Assembly: GCF_017312725.1 (NCBI RefSeq)
Contig: NZ_BOPO01000076.1
Coordinates: 1 to 64,000, forward strand
Reading direction: 5' to 3'
Length of the DNA stretch: 64,000 nucleotides
Origin: Actinocatenispora comari
GTDB taxonomy: Bacteria; Actinomycetota; Actinomycetes; Mycobacteriales; Micromonosporaceae
In this document: piece after piece, positions 52,341 through 61,017 of the stretch
Layout: every line of letters begins with the position of its first letter
Numbering within the stretch: the first letter of the stretch is position 1
Translations under genes and position numbers: made by a program
Notes under the pieces: generated by a model
What the model saw: only the letters and a program-made list of their open reading frames with translations
Told to the model about the DNA's origin: nothing
Databases searched by the model: none

Positions 52341-54097
52341 CCGAGAAATCCGCACCACAGCCCACCCGCCGACAGTTTCTCGCCGGGGTGTCGTTGGCCG
52401 GGGCCGGCGCCGCTTTCGGCGGCACCCTGCTCACCGGATGCAGCAGCGGCGGCGGCGCCGGCGGCAAGCGCGGCAAGACCCTGTTCGTGGCCGGGTTCCA
52501 GTGGTCCCCGCCCACCACCTTCAACCCGCTCAACCCCAACGCCGGCTGGCCCACCGCGCAGGACAACATGCAGCTGGTCTTCGAGACGCTGTTCGGGTTC
52601 AACCTGCTCGACGGCAAGCTCGAACCGCAGCTGGGCAGCAAGCTGACGGCCCCGGACGACCACACCCTGCAGGTGACCCTGCAGCCGAAGGCGACCTGGC
52701 AGGACGGCAAACCGGTCACCGCCGACGACGTCGTCTACACGCTGGAGCTGGCCAAGAGCCATCCCGAGGTGCCGTTCGGGTCGTTCTTCGAGTACGCGAA
52801 GTCGGTCACCGCGACCGACCCGCACACCGTGACGATCGAGCTGGACGCGAAGCAGCCCAACCCCGGCATGGTCAAGTCGTCACTCGCGACCGTCTACATC
52901 ATGCCCCAGCACGTCTGGGCGCCGATCGAGCAGAAGACCAAGCAGCTGTCCGAGTACCCGGTGACCAAACCGGTCGGCTCCGGCCCGTACAAGCTGGACA
53001 AGTTCTCCGCCTCGCAGCTCGCGTACACCCGCAACGACAAGTACTGGGGGAAGGCGGTGCGCGGCAAGCTGCCCGCACCGCAGTACCTGGTGCATCCGAT
53101 CTTCAAGGACAACAGCGCCGGCAACCTCGCCTTCGAACGCGGCGAGGTGGACGTGATGCAGCAGTTCACGCCGGAGATCTGGAAGATGTGGCAGGACAAG
53201 CACGAGCCGGTCGGCACCTGGTACGACAAGGCTCCGTACCAGGTGCCGGGGTCGATCCCGATGCTGGTGGTCAACACGACCAAGAAGGGATTGGACAACC
53301 CGAAGGTGCGCCGGGCGCTGGCGTTCGCCATCGACTACGCCCGGATCGCGAAGACCGCGATGTCGCAGTACTCCGACCCCGCGCGCTCGTCGGTGATCCT
53401 GCCCCGCGGTGTGGAGGAACAGTACTTCGACGCGCAGAACGTCGCGCAGCACGGCTGGAAGTACGACCCGGCGCAGGCCCGGTCGATCCTGGAGAACGAG
53501 CTCGGCGCGAAGAAGGGCTCCGACGGGGTGTACAAGCTGCCCGACGGCACCCGGCTCGGCCCGTGGAGCGCGCAGACCCCGACCGGCTGGTCGGACTGGC
53601 AGACCGCACTGCAGGTGGTGGCGGAGAGCACGAAGGAGGCCGGCTTCGACATCTCCACGAAGTTCCCGCAGCAGGCGCAGACCACCACCGCGGTGCAGAA
53701 CGGCAACTTCGACCTGGCCTGCTGGTACGTGGCCGGGGTGAGCGCGGCGAGCCCGTGGCAGCGGTTCCGCGACGTGCTCGACTCGCGCGGGGTGCCGAAG
53801 CCGGGCACGTCGGCGTTCTACAACTACGGCCGGTTCCACGATGCGCGGGTGGCACCGCTGCTGGACAGGGCGGCGACCCAGACCGGCGCGGAGGCCAAGC
53901 AGACCTACGGCGAGCTGGACCGCATCTTCATGGCCAACGCCCCGATGATCCCGCTGGTGTACCGGCCGCTGGACTTCTACGAGTTCAACACCGGCACCTG
54001 GAGCGGCTTCCCCACCGCCAAGCACCCGACCGCACCGCCGCAGTTCCGCGGCGCCGGCATCGACTGGCTCTACGACCTCAAGCCCACCACGAAGTGA
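52337..54097 (+). CDS. Opp-type ABC substrate-binding lipoprotein
   Basis: This 586-residue SBP family 5 protein has a twin-arginine motif TRRQFL (10-15) and lipobox LLTGC with Cys35, so it is exported folded by Tat and lipid-anchored. Family features follow: LEPQLGSKLTAPDDHTLQVTL, WQDGKPVTADDVVYTLE, VGSGPYKLDKF, KVRRALAFAIDYARIA. The ligand could be a peptide or an oligosaccharide; the sequence does not decide. It is first gene of a five-gene importer operon. Confidence 0.93.
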   Translation: MTEKSAPQPTRRQFLAGVSLAGAGAAFGGTLLTGCSSGGGAGGKRGKTLFVAGFQWSPPTTFNPLNPNAGWPTAQDNMQLVFETLFGFNLLDGKLEPQLGSKLTAPDDHTLQVTLQPKATWQDGKPVTADDVVYTLELAKSHPEVPFGSFFEYAKSVTATDPHTVTIELDAKQPNPGMVKSSLATVYIMPQHVWAPIEQKTKQLSEYPVTKPVGSGPYKLDKFSASQLAYTRNDKYWGKAVRGKLPAPQYLVHPIFKDNSAGNLAFERGEVDVMQQFTPEIWKMWQDKHEPVGTWYDKAPYQVPGSIPMLVVNTTKKGLDNPKVRRALAFAIDYARIAKTAMSQYSDPARSSVILPRGVEEQYFDAQNVAQHGWKYDPAQARSILENELGAKKGSDGVYKLPDGTRLGPWSAQTPTGWSDWQTALQVVAESTKEAGFDISTKFPQQAQTTTAVQNGNFDLACWYVAGVSAASPWQRFRDVLDSRGVPKPGTSAFYNYGRFHDARVAPLLDRAATQTGAEAKQTYGELDRIFMANAPMIPLVYRPLDFYEFNTGTWSGFPTAKHPTAPPQFRGAGIDWLYDLKPTTK

Positions 54098-54131
54098 CGG
54101 GCGTTCCGGAGGTGGTGAAGGTGGAACGCTC

Positions 54132-55139
54132 ATGAGCCTGCCGCGGTATCTGGGCCGCAAGGCGGCGTGGTACCTGGGTGCGCTGCTGGTGGCGATCCTG
54201 CTCAACTTCCTGCTACCGCGGCTGATCCCGGGCAACCCGGTGGACACCATCGTCTCGTCGCTGTCGCGCGGTGGCGTGGAGGGCAGCCAGCTGCACGCCA
54301 TCCACGCGCACTACGTGCACGAGTTCGGACTGGACAAGCCGCTGTGGCAGCAGTTCGTGGTCTACCTCGGCCATCTGGCGCACGGCGACCTGGGCGTCTC
54401 GTTCGCCCAGTCGCCGGCGACGGTACAGGGGCTGATCGGGCAGGCGCTGCCGTGGAGCATCGCGCTGCAGCTGCCGGCGATCCTGCTCGGCTGGCTGGTC
54501 GGCAACGTGCTCGGTGCGCTCGCCGCCTACCGCGGCGGCTGGTTCGACCGCGGCGCGTTCCTCGGCTCGCTGTTCACCTCGTCGATGCCGTACTACTGCG
54601 TCGCGATCCTGCTGCTGTACCTGCTCGCGGTGGTGATCCCGGTGCTGCCGCCGTCCGGCGGGTACTCGTTCGGCAACTCGCCGGAACTGAGTGCCGCGTT
54701 CGTGTCCGACGCGCTGACGCACTACTGGCTGCCGTTCCTGTCCCTGGTGATCGTGTTCGTCGGCGGTCAGGCGGTCGGCATGCGCTCGATGGCGGTGTAC
54801 GAGCTGGGCAGCGACTACGTCAACTACGACCGCGGGCTGGGCCTGCGGGACCGTACGATCATCCGCTACATCTTCCGTAACGCGATGTTGCCGCAGGTCA
54901 CCGGGCTGGCGCTGTCGATCGGGACGCTGGTCGGCGGCGCGCTGATCACCGAGATCGTGTTCTCCTACCCCGGCGTCGGCACCCTGCTGTTCACCGCGAT
55001 CAGCCAGAACGACTACCCGGTCGTGACCGGACTGACGCTGCTGATCGCGGTCGCGGTGCTGGTCGCGAACTTCTGCGTCGAGATCGCCTACGGCATCATC
55101 GATCCGCGCATCCGGGCGAGCAGCAGAGGTGAGCGCTGA
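54132..55139 (+). CDS. ABC importer permease, OppB/DppB type
   Basis: This 335-residue permease has six helices, with the N-terminal LGRKAAWYLGALLVAILLNF and LPRLIPGNPVD, and the EAA loop around NYDRGLGLRDRTIIRYIFRN. It partners the OppC-type protein encoded next, whose ATG overlaps this stop (TGATG). Confidence 0.94.
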   Translation: MSLPRYLGRKAAWYLGALLVAILLNFLLPRLIPGNPVDTIVSSLSRGGVEGSQLHAIHAHYVHEFGLDKPLWQQFVVYLGHLAHGDLGVSFAQSPATVQGLIGQALPWSIALQLPAILLGWLVGNVLGALAAYRGGWFDRGAFLGSLFTSSMPYYCVAILLLYLLAVVIPVLPPSGGYSFGNSPELSAAFVSDALTHYWLPFLSLVIVFVGGQAVGMRSMAVYELGSDYVNYDRGLGLRDRTIIRYIFRNAMLPQVTGLALSIGTLVGGALITEIVFSYPGVGTLLFTAISQNDYPVVTGLTLLIAVAVLVANFCVEIAYGIIDPRIRASSRGER

Positions 55140-56047
55140 TGTCGGCCGCACGCTTCTCCGCCCGGTTCTACGTGGCGGCCGGCATCGTCGCCGCGGTCCT
55201 GCTGTTCGGGCTGGTCGCACCGCTGGTGTTTCGCACCCACCAGGTCGGCGACGTGGTCGGCGGGCTGTACGACCACCCCAGCGCGCACGCCTGGCTGGGT
55301 ACCGACAACCTCGGCCACGACGTGTTCACCAACCTCATGTACGGCACCCGCACCTCGCTGCTGATCGGCCTGGTCGCCGGCGCGATCGCGACGCTGCTCG
55401 GGGTCGCCGTCGGTACCCTCGCCGGCTACCGCGGCGGCGCGGTCGAGGAGGGGCTGATGGGGTTCACCAACGTCATCCTGGCGATCCCGTCGATCGTGGT
55501 GCTGGTGCTGATCTCCATCGCGCTGGGCACCCGCTCCACCCTGACCCTCGCGGTGGTGCTCGCGGTCACCAGCTGGCCGTGGACCGCGCGTGCGGTGCGC
55601 GCCCAGGCGTCCAGCGTGCGTACCCGCGAGCACCTGGACGTGGCCCGGCTGTCCGGCGCCGGCACGTTCTCGCTGATCTGCTACGACGTCGTGCCGTACA
55701 TGCTGTCGTACATCTGCATGGCGTTCGTGCTGCAGGTCTCCGGCGCGGTGCTCAACGAGGCGGCGCTGTCGATGCTGGGGCTCGGCCCGTCCGGCGGGGT
55801 GTCGCTGGGCATCATGCTGCACTGGGCGCTCGCCTGGGAGTCGGTGCGCACCGGCGCCTGGTGGGCGTTCGTGCCGCCCACCCTGCTGCTGACGCTGCTG
55901 GCGTTCGCGCTGCTGATGCTGCAGTCCAGCCTGGACGAGCTGTTCAATCCGCGGCTGCGCCGGCACGCCCGGCGCCGGCGTACCGCCCGGCCCGCGGCGC
56001 TGCCGCTGCCGGTGGAGCGCCCGGTACCGGAAGGAGCGGCGGAATGA
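55139..56047 (+). CDS. ABC importer permease, OppC/DppC type
   Basis: This 302-residue partner permease has HAWLGTDNLGHDVFTNLMYGTRTSL near the N-terminus and the EAA loop RTREHLDVARLSGAGTFSL. A basic tail (RRHARRRRTARP) follows the last helix. It overlaps the first ATPase gene by ATGA. Confidence 0.94.
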   Translation: MSAARFSARFYVAAGIVAAVLLFGLVAPLVFRTHQVGDVVGGLYDHPSAHAWLGTDNLGHDVFTNLMYGTRTSLLIGLVAGAIATLLGVAVGTLAGYRGGAVEEGLMGFTNVILAIPSIVVLVLISIALGTRSTLTLAVVLAVTSWPWTARAVRAQASSVRTREHLDVARLSGAGTFSLICYDVVPYMLSYICMAFVLQVSGAVLNEAALSMLGLGPSGGVSLGIMLHWALAWESVRTGAWWAFVPPTLLLTLLAFALLMLQSSLDELFNPRLRRHARRRRTARPAALPLPVERPVPEGAAE

Positions 56048-57069
56048 GCGACACCGCACCGGCGGCGCCACTGGTGCGCGCCCGCGGGCTGCGCGCGGCG
56101 TACCGCTCCCAGCGCGGGTCCGACGTCGTCGCGGTCGACGACGTGAGCCTGGAACTGTCCGGCGGCCAGGTGCTCGGCATCGCCGGCGAGTCCGGAAGCG
56201 GCAAGTCGACGCTGGCCGCGGTACTGTCGCTGACCGCGCGGCCGCCGCTGTCGGTGCTGGGTGGCGAGCTGACCATCGACGGCGAGCAGCTCGACCTGTC
56301 CGGTGGCCGGCGCCCGCCGCGTACCTGGCGCGGCAGCGTCGTGTCGCTGCTGCCGCAGGGCGCGATGAACTCGCTGTCGGCGACCACCCGGGTGGGCGAC
56401 CTCGCCGTCGACGTGGTCCGGGCGCACCGCGGCCGGGTCCGCCGCGCCGACGCGCTCGACCTGCTCACCGACCGGCTGGACGCGCTGGACCTGCCGCGCC
56501 GGGTGGTGGACAGCTACCCGCACCAGCTGTCCGGCGGGATGCGGCAGCGGGTGGTCACGGTGCTGTCCACGCTGCTGGACCCGAAGCTGCTGATCGCCGA
56601 CGAGCCGACCTCGGCGCTGGACGTCTCCACCCAGCGGGCCCTGACCGAACTGCTGCGCGAGCTGCTGCACCGCGGCCTGGTCGGCGGGATCGTGTTCGTC
56701 ACCCACGACCTGCCGGTGCTGCGCGCGGTCGCCGACCGCATCGCCATCATGTACGCCGGTCAGCTGGTCGAGGTCGGCGACACAGCCGGGCTGATCGACG
56801 ACCCGCGGCACCCGTACACCGCGGCGCTGCTCGCCTCGGTGCTGGTGCCGGAGCCGCAGATCCGTACCCGCCGCGTCGGCGGGATCGCCGGCGCCCCACC
56901 GGATCTGGCCGCGCCGCCGACCGGCTGCCGGTTCCATCCGCGGTGCAGCCTCGCCACCGACGTCTGCGCCGAGCAGTCCCCGCCGCTGCTGGGCACGATC
57001 GGCGCCGGCTACAGCACCTGCTGGTGGCGCGCCGAGCATCCCGACGAACCGCTGGAGGCGAGGCTGTGA
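56044..57069 (+). CDS. ABC importer ATPase, OppD/DppD type
   Basis: This 341-residue ATPase has Walker A GESGSGKST, signature LSGGMRQR, Walker B KLLIADEPTSALD and switch THDLPV. The C-terminal GCRFHPRCSLATDVC segment is the oligopeptide-ABC extension. It is coupled to oppC (ATGA) and to the next ATPase gene (GTGA). Confidence 0.95.
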   Translation: MSDTAPAAPLVRARGLRAAYRSQRGSDVVAVDDVSLELSGGQVLGIAGESGSGKSTLAAVLSLTARPPLSVLGGELTIDGEQLDLSGGRRPPRTWRGSVVSLLPQGAMNSLSATTRVGDLAVDVVRAHRGRVRRADALDLLTDRLDALDLPRRVVDSYPHQLSGGMRQRVVTVLSTLLDPKLLIADEPTSALDVSTQRALTELLRELLHRGLVGGIVFVTHDLPVLRAVADRIAIMYAGQLVEVGDTAGLIDDPRHPYTAALLASVLVPEPQIRTRRVGGIAGAPPDLAAPPTGCRFHPRCSLATDVCAEQSPPLLGTIGAGYSTCWWRAEHPDEPLEARL

Positions 57070-57899
57070 GCACCGAACCGACCGGCAGGACGACACCGGC
57101 GGACGACGGCAGCGCGTCGGCGGCCGCCGACGCGGGCGACGCGCTGGTCGTGGGCGAGCACCTGACCCGGGTGTTCGGGCGCGGCGACGCGGCGGTACGG
57201 GCGGTCGACGACGTGTCGTTCGCGCTGCGCCGCGGCGAGATCACCACCGTGGTCGGCGAGAGCGGCAGCGGCAAGTCGACGCTGGCCCGGATGCTGCTCA
57301 AGCTGCTGCCGGTCACCTCCGGCCGGCTGGTCTTCGACGGCGCCGACGTGACCGACCGCACCGACACCACCGCGTACTGGCGGCAGGTGCAGGCCGTCTT
57401 CCAGGACCCGTTCAGCGCGTTCAACCAGTTCTTCACGGTACGGCGGCTGCTCGCCCGCTCCCGCCGGCTGCTCGGCGCCGAACTCACCGAGGCCCGCATG
57501 GTCGAGGCGCTGGAGCAGGTCGGGTTGGCGGCCGGCGACGTGCTCGGCCGGTACCCGCACCAGCTGTCCGGCGGGCAGCGGCAGCGGGTGATGATCGCCC
57601 GCGCGCTGCTGATGCGGCCGAGCCTGCTGATCGCCGACGAGGCCACCTCGATGCTGGACGCCTCGCTGCGCGCCACCATCCTCAACGTGCTGACCGACCT
57701 GCGCGACCGGGCCGGGCTGACGATCCTGTTCATCACCCACGACATCGGGCAGGCCTGCTACGTCTCCGACCAGGTGTTGGTGCTCAGCCGGGGCCGGCTG
57801 GTCGAGTCCGGGCCGGCCGAGCGGGTCATCTTCGATCCGCGACACGACTACACCCGCAAGCTGCTCGCCGACGTACCCCGGCTGCACGACACCGGCTGA
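57066..57899 (+). CDS. ABC importer ATPase, OppF/DppF type
   Basis: This 277-residue ATPase has Walker A GESGSGKST, Q-loop FQDPFSAFNQF, signature LSGGQRQRV and Walker B SLLIADEATSMLD. The C-terminal oligopeptide extension with its cysteines is absent, so it is shorter than usual for OppF. It closes the operon; a separate leaderless transcript starts 23 nt after its stop. Confidence 0.94.
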   Translation: MSTEPTGRTTPADDGSASAAADAGDALVVGEHLTRVFGRGDAAVRAVDDVSFALRRGEITTVVGESGSGKSTLARMLLKLLPVTSGRLVFDGADVTDRTDTTAYWRQVQAVFQDPFSAFNQFFTVRRLLARSRRLLGAELTEARMVEALEQVGLAAGDVLGRYPHQLSGGQRQRVMIARALLMRPSLLIADEATSMLDASLRATILNVLTDLRDRAGLTILFITHDIGQACYVSDQVLVLSRGRLVESGPAERVIFDPRHDYTRKLLADVPRLHDTG

Positions 57900-57933
57900 C
57901 CCCGACCGACCGGCCCCCGGTTAGAGTTCGAGC

Positions 57934-57975
57934 ATGCGTTTCTGGCACGTCGTCACGCCGCCGCCCGCACGCTGA
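57934..57975 (+). CDS. leader peptide MRFWHVVTPPPAR
   Basis: A TAGAGT box (57922-57927) lies 6 nt before this ATG, as for a leaderless mRNA. The 13-codon peptide contains Trp, His and three consecutive Pro codons and ends before two hairpins (57996-58029, 58036-58062) in the 134-nt gap to the EamA gene. This is the form of a transcription or translation attenuator; Pro-Pro-Pro is a natural ribosome-stalling motif. Confidence 0.55.
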   Translation: MRFWHVVTPPPAR

Positions 57976-57995
57976 GGGCGCCGCGGCACCACGTC

Positions 57996-58062
57996 ACCGC
58001 CACCGGGTCGTAGCCGGCCCGGCGGCGGTCACCGTGCGGTACCGGCAGGAAGCCGGCGCCGC
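57996..58062 (+). promoter_or_regulatory. attenuator-like pair of hairpins upstream of the EamA gene
   Basis: ACCGCCACCGGG pairs with CCCGGCGGCGGT (one mismatch), and GCGGTACCGGC pairs with GCCGGCGCCGC (one wobble, one mismatch). They lie between the leader peptide and the transporter start and could change with ribosome position on the leader. Confidence 0.45.
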
Positions 58063-58109
58063 CTGCGCCCACCACCGGTCCTGACCGATCTCGTCGTGGG
58101 AGCAGCGTC

Positions 58110-59030
58110 GTGTCCACCTCCGCCCTGGAGACCTCCGTACCCGCCGGCCGCGCCGGTGCGCTGTGCGTCCTGGCCGCGGCCGCCCTGTGGGGCAGCACCG
58201 GCACCGTCAGCACGTTCGCCCCGGGCGGAGTACCGCCGCTCGTGGTCGGCTCGTCCGGCCTGGCGATCGGCGGACTGCTGCTGTACCTCACCGGACGGCT
58301 CGCCGGCGCCGGGCCCGCCGCGCGGGGCCGCCGGGAGTACCTGCTGGTCGCGCTCGGCGCCGCCACGGTCGCCGGCTACCCGCTGACGTTCTTCCCGGCG
58401 GTCGCCCGGGCCGGCGTGGCACCCGGCACGGTGATCATGCTGTGCTGCGCGCCGGTCTGCGCTGGACTGTTCGACTGGCTGGCGCGCCGGCACCGGCCGC
58501 AACGCCGCTGGCTGGTCGCCACCGCCGGCTGCCTCGCCGGTGCGGTGCTGCTCGCGGTCGGCGGTGACGCCGGCGGCCGGGTCGATCCGCTGGGCATCGC
58601 GCTCGCCGTCGCGGCCGGCGCCAGCTACGCCGCGTACACCGCGGTGGCCGGGCTGTTGATCTCCCGGGGCCGCGGCTCGGCGCCGGTGACCGGCGCGATG
58701 TTCGGCGGCGGCGCGCTGCTGGTACTGCCGGTGCAGCTCGCCGCCGGGCCGGCCTGGATGCTGCACGGCCACGGACCGCTGGTGGTGGCGCACCTGGCGC
58801 TGGTCACCACGTTCCTCGCGTACGTGCTCTACGGCCGCGGCCTGCGCACGGTCACCGCGGCCGTCGCCACCACCCTCGCGCTCGCCGAACCGGCCGTCGC
58901 GACGATCCTGGGCGTACTGGTCCTGCACGAGCGGCTCAGGGTGGCCGGCTGGGTCGGTGAGGCGTTGCTCGCCGTCGCGCTGCTGCTGCTCGCGGTCGGT
59001 CAGCGGGCGCCGGCCTCCACCGCGCGGTAG
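58110..59030 (+). CDS. EamA-family (DMT) transporter
   Basis: This 306-residue, ten-helix exporter is made of two EamA repeats (LAAAALWGSTGTVSTFAP at the start; VAAGASYAAYTAVAGLLIS in the second). Members export amino acids and other metabolites (RhtA/YdcZ-like). The GTG start has GGGAGCAG. The 3' end overlaps the convergent rluB end by 31 bp. Control by the upstream leader peptide suggests it answers to an amino acid (inference). Confidence 0.9.
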   Translation: MSTSALETSVPAGRAGALCVLAAAALWGSTGTVSTFAPGGVPPLVVGSSGLAIGGLLLYLTGRLAGAGPAARGRREYLLVALGAATVAGYPLTFFPAVARAGVAPGTVIMLCCAPVCAGLFDWLARRHRPQRRWLVATAGCLAGAVLLAVGGDAGGRVDPLGIALAVAAGASYAAYTAVAGLLISRGRGSAPVTGAMFGGGALLVLPVQLAAGPAWMLHGHGPLVVAHLALVTTFLAYVLYGRGLRTVTAAVATTLALAEPAVATILGVLVLHERLRVAGWVGEALLAVALLLLAVGQRAPASTAR

Positions 59031-59743
59031 AGGCCGCCCAGCTCCTCGCGGCCCAGCGGCCGGGTCACCCCCGGCCGCAGGTCGCCCAGCGCCACCGGAC
59101 CGATCCTGGTCCGGATCAGCCGCTCCACCGGATGTCCGACCTCGGCGAGCATCCGGCGCACGATGCGGTTGCGCCCCTCGTGCAGCACCACCTCGACCAG
59201 CGCGCGGTCCCGGTCGGTGGACACCACCCGGAACCTGTCCACCGCGGCCGGGCCGTCCTCCAGCCGCACACCCTCCCGCAGCCGCCGGCCGACCGCCGGC
59301 GGCACCGGCCCCGGCACCTGCGCCAGGTAGGTCTTCGACACCTCGTACGAGGGGTGCATCAGCCGGTGCGCCAGGTCGCCGTCGTTGGTCAGCAGCAGCA
59401 GACCCTCGCTGTCGGCATCCAGCCGGCCGACGTGGAACAGCCGGGTCACGTCGCCCGGCACGTACTGCGCGAGGGTGCGCCGGCCGCGGTCGTCGGACAT
59501 CGCCGACAGCACGCCGCGCGGCTTGTTCAGCGCCAGGTGCACCATCCGGTCGTCGGTGACCACCCGCAGCCCGTCCACGTGCACCACCGACACCCGCGGG
59601 TCGGCCCGGTCACCCAGGTGCGCCTCCCGCCCGTCCACGGTGACGCGGCCGGCCGCGATCAGCTCCTCGCAGGCACGCCGCGACCCCAGCCCCGCCGCCG
59701 CCAACACCTTCTGCAACCGCTGGAGGGGCTCTGGTTCGGTCAC
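59000..59743 (-). CDS. rluB: 23S rRNA pseudouridine synthase RluB/RsuA family
   Basis: This 247-residue enzyme has an N-terminal S4 domain (LQKVLAAAGLGSRRACEEL) and catalytic Asp in GRLDADSEGLLLLTNDGD. The later GRNRIVRRML motif is also typical. The GTG start overlaps the scpB stop. The conserved neighbour cmk is displaced by the transport cassette. Confidence 0.94.
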   Translation of the reverse strand: MTEPEPLQRLQKVLAAAGLGSRRACEELIAAGRVTVDGREAHLGDRADPRVSVVHVDGLRVVTDDRMVHLALNKPRGVLSAMSDDRGRRTLAQYVPGDVTRLFHVGRLDADSEGLLLLTNDGDLAHRLMHPSYEVSKTYLAQVPGPVPPAVGRRLREGVRLEDGPAAVDRFRVVSTDRDRALVEVVLHEGRNRIVRRMLAEVGHPVERLIRTRIGPVALGDLRPGVTRPLGREELGGLYRAVEAGAR

Positions 59744-61017
59744 GATGCTTCCTCGGGGAGTTCGTCGGGCAGGAACGGAGCCAGGTCGGGCAGCTCGTCG
59801 GTCGAGTTGATGCCCATCCGCTCCAGGAACAGCGTCGTGGTGCGGTAGAGGTACGCGCCGGACTCCGGCTCGGCGCCGCACTCCTCGATCAGCCCGCGGG
59901 TCAGCAGGGTGCGCACCACCCCGTCACAGTTGACGCCGCGGATCGCGGACACCCGCGACCGGCTGACCGGCTGCTTGTAGGCGACCACCGCGAGCGTCTC
60001 CAGCGCCGCCTGGGTCAGCCGCACCTGCTGGCCGTCCAGCACGAACCGCTCCACGTACGGGGCGAAGTCGTCCCGGGTGTAGATGCGCCAGCCACCGGCG
60101 GCCTGGCGCAGCTCGAACCCGCGCCGCTGCTGCGTGTACGACTCGGCCAGCTCGCGCACCGCCGCCGCCACGACCGCCGTCGGACGCTCCAGTACCTGCG
60201 CCAGCACCACCTCGCTGACCGGCTCGTCCACCACGATCAGGATGGCCTCCAGCGCCGCCCGCAGCGTCTCCGGGTCGTCCAGCTCCGGCAGCGCCCGCGC
60301 CTCGTCCGCCGCGTCCGACCCGGCCCCGTCGCTCGGCGCCGGCGTCTCGGCATCGCCATCCGTACCGACGGCGCCGTCCGGTTCCTCGGGCGAGGAAGGT
60401 TCGGCGTCGTCGTTCGACGCCCGGTCCCCGGCCGCCGCGGCAACCTCCGCCGGCTCCGCGTCCCCCGCTGGCTCGCCGGCCCGTGCCGACCGCCCATCCT
60501 CGACCGGTGCGACCTCGTCGCCCAGCCCCACGCCATCGCCCGGCACCACGTCCACGGCCGGCTCCATGCCGTCGGCCGGCTCCACACCGTCGGCCGGCTC
60601 CGTGCCGCCGGCCGGGTCCGCGTCGTCGACGGGCACCACGTCATCGGGCGGCGCCACGTCGTCGACGGGCTCCGCCGGGGCTGACGGCTCTCCGTCGGCG
60701 GGGGGTTCGAGGTCGTCGGTCGGCGTCGTGGCCTCGGCTGCCGGCGGGGCGGCGGTCGGCTCACGCCCCACGGTCGACGCGTCGTCCCGGACGGTCGGCT
60801 CGGCGGCGGGCACGCGGTCGCCGGTACCAGCGGACTCGGAGTCGCCGAGCTCGGAGTCGCCGGACCCGGAGTCGCCGGACCCGGAGTCGCCGGACCCGGA
60901 ATCGGTGGACTCGGGGTCGGCGGGTTGTGGGCGGGCCCAGGGCGGGGTCCAGGCGGCCACCCGGTCGGCCAGCGACGACGCGTCGTCGCGCGCCGGGACG
61001 TCTTCGCTGCCGGTCAC
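59740..61017 (-). CDS. scpB: chromosome segregation protein ScpB with long acidic N-terminus
   Basis: The C-terminal 190 residues form the normal twin winged-helix ScpB (LPELDDPETLRAALEAILIV, LTQAALETLAVVAYKQPVSR, IRGVNCDGVVRTLLTRGLI). ScpB with ScpA and SMC forms the condensin loader. The first 230 or so residues are an added acidic, low-complexity region rich in Asp, Glu, Ala and Pro, with repeats GDSGS and EPADG. The total (425 residues) is about twice the family norm. The GTG start overlaps the scpA stop. Confidence 0.94.
   Translation of the reverse strand: MTGSEDVPARDDASSLADRVAAWTPPWARPQPADPESTDSGSGDSGSGDSGSGDSELGDSESAGTGDRVPAAEPTVRDDASTVGREPTAAPPAAEATTPTDDLEPPADGEPSAPAEPVDDVAPPDDVVPVDDADPAGGTEPADGVEPADGMEPAVDVVPGDGVGLGDEVAPVEDGRSARAGEPAGDAEPAEVAAAAGDRASNDDAEPSSPEEPDGAVGTDGDAETPAPSDGAGSDAADEARALPELDDPETLRAALEAILIVVDEPVSEVVLAQVLERPTAVVAAAVRELAESYTQQRRGFELRQAAGGWRIYTRDDFAPYVERFVLDGQQVRLTQAALETLAVVAYKQPVSRSRVSAIRGVNCDGVVRTLLTRGLIEECGAEPESGAYLYRTTTLFLERMGINSTDELPDLAPFLPDELPEEAS
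60841..60900. repeat. four 15-bp units in the scpB extension
   Basis: The unit GTCGCCGGACCCGGA repeats four times (first copy diverged), coding GDSGS pentapeptides in the acidic ScpB extension. Similar 18-bp units lie near 60556-60610. Confidence 0.85.
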
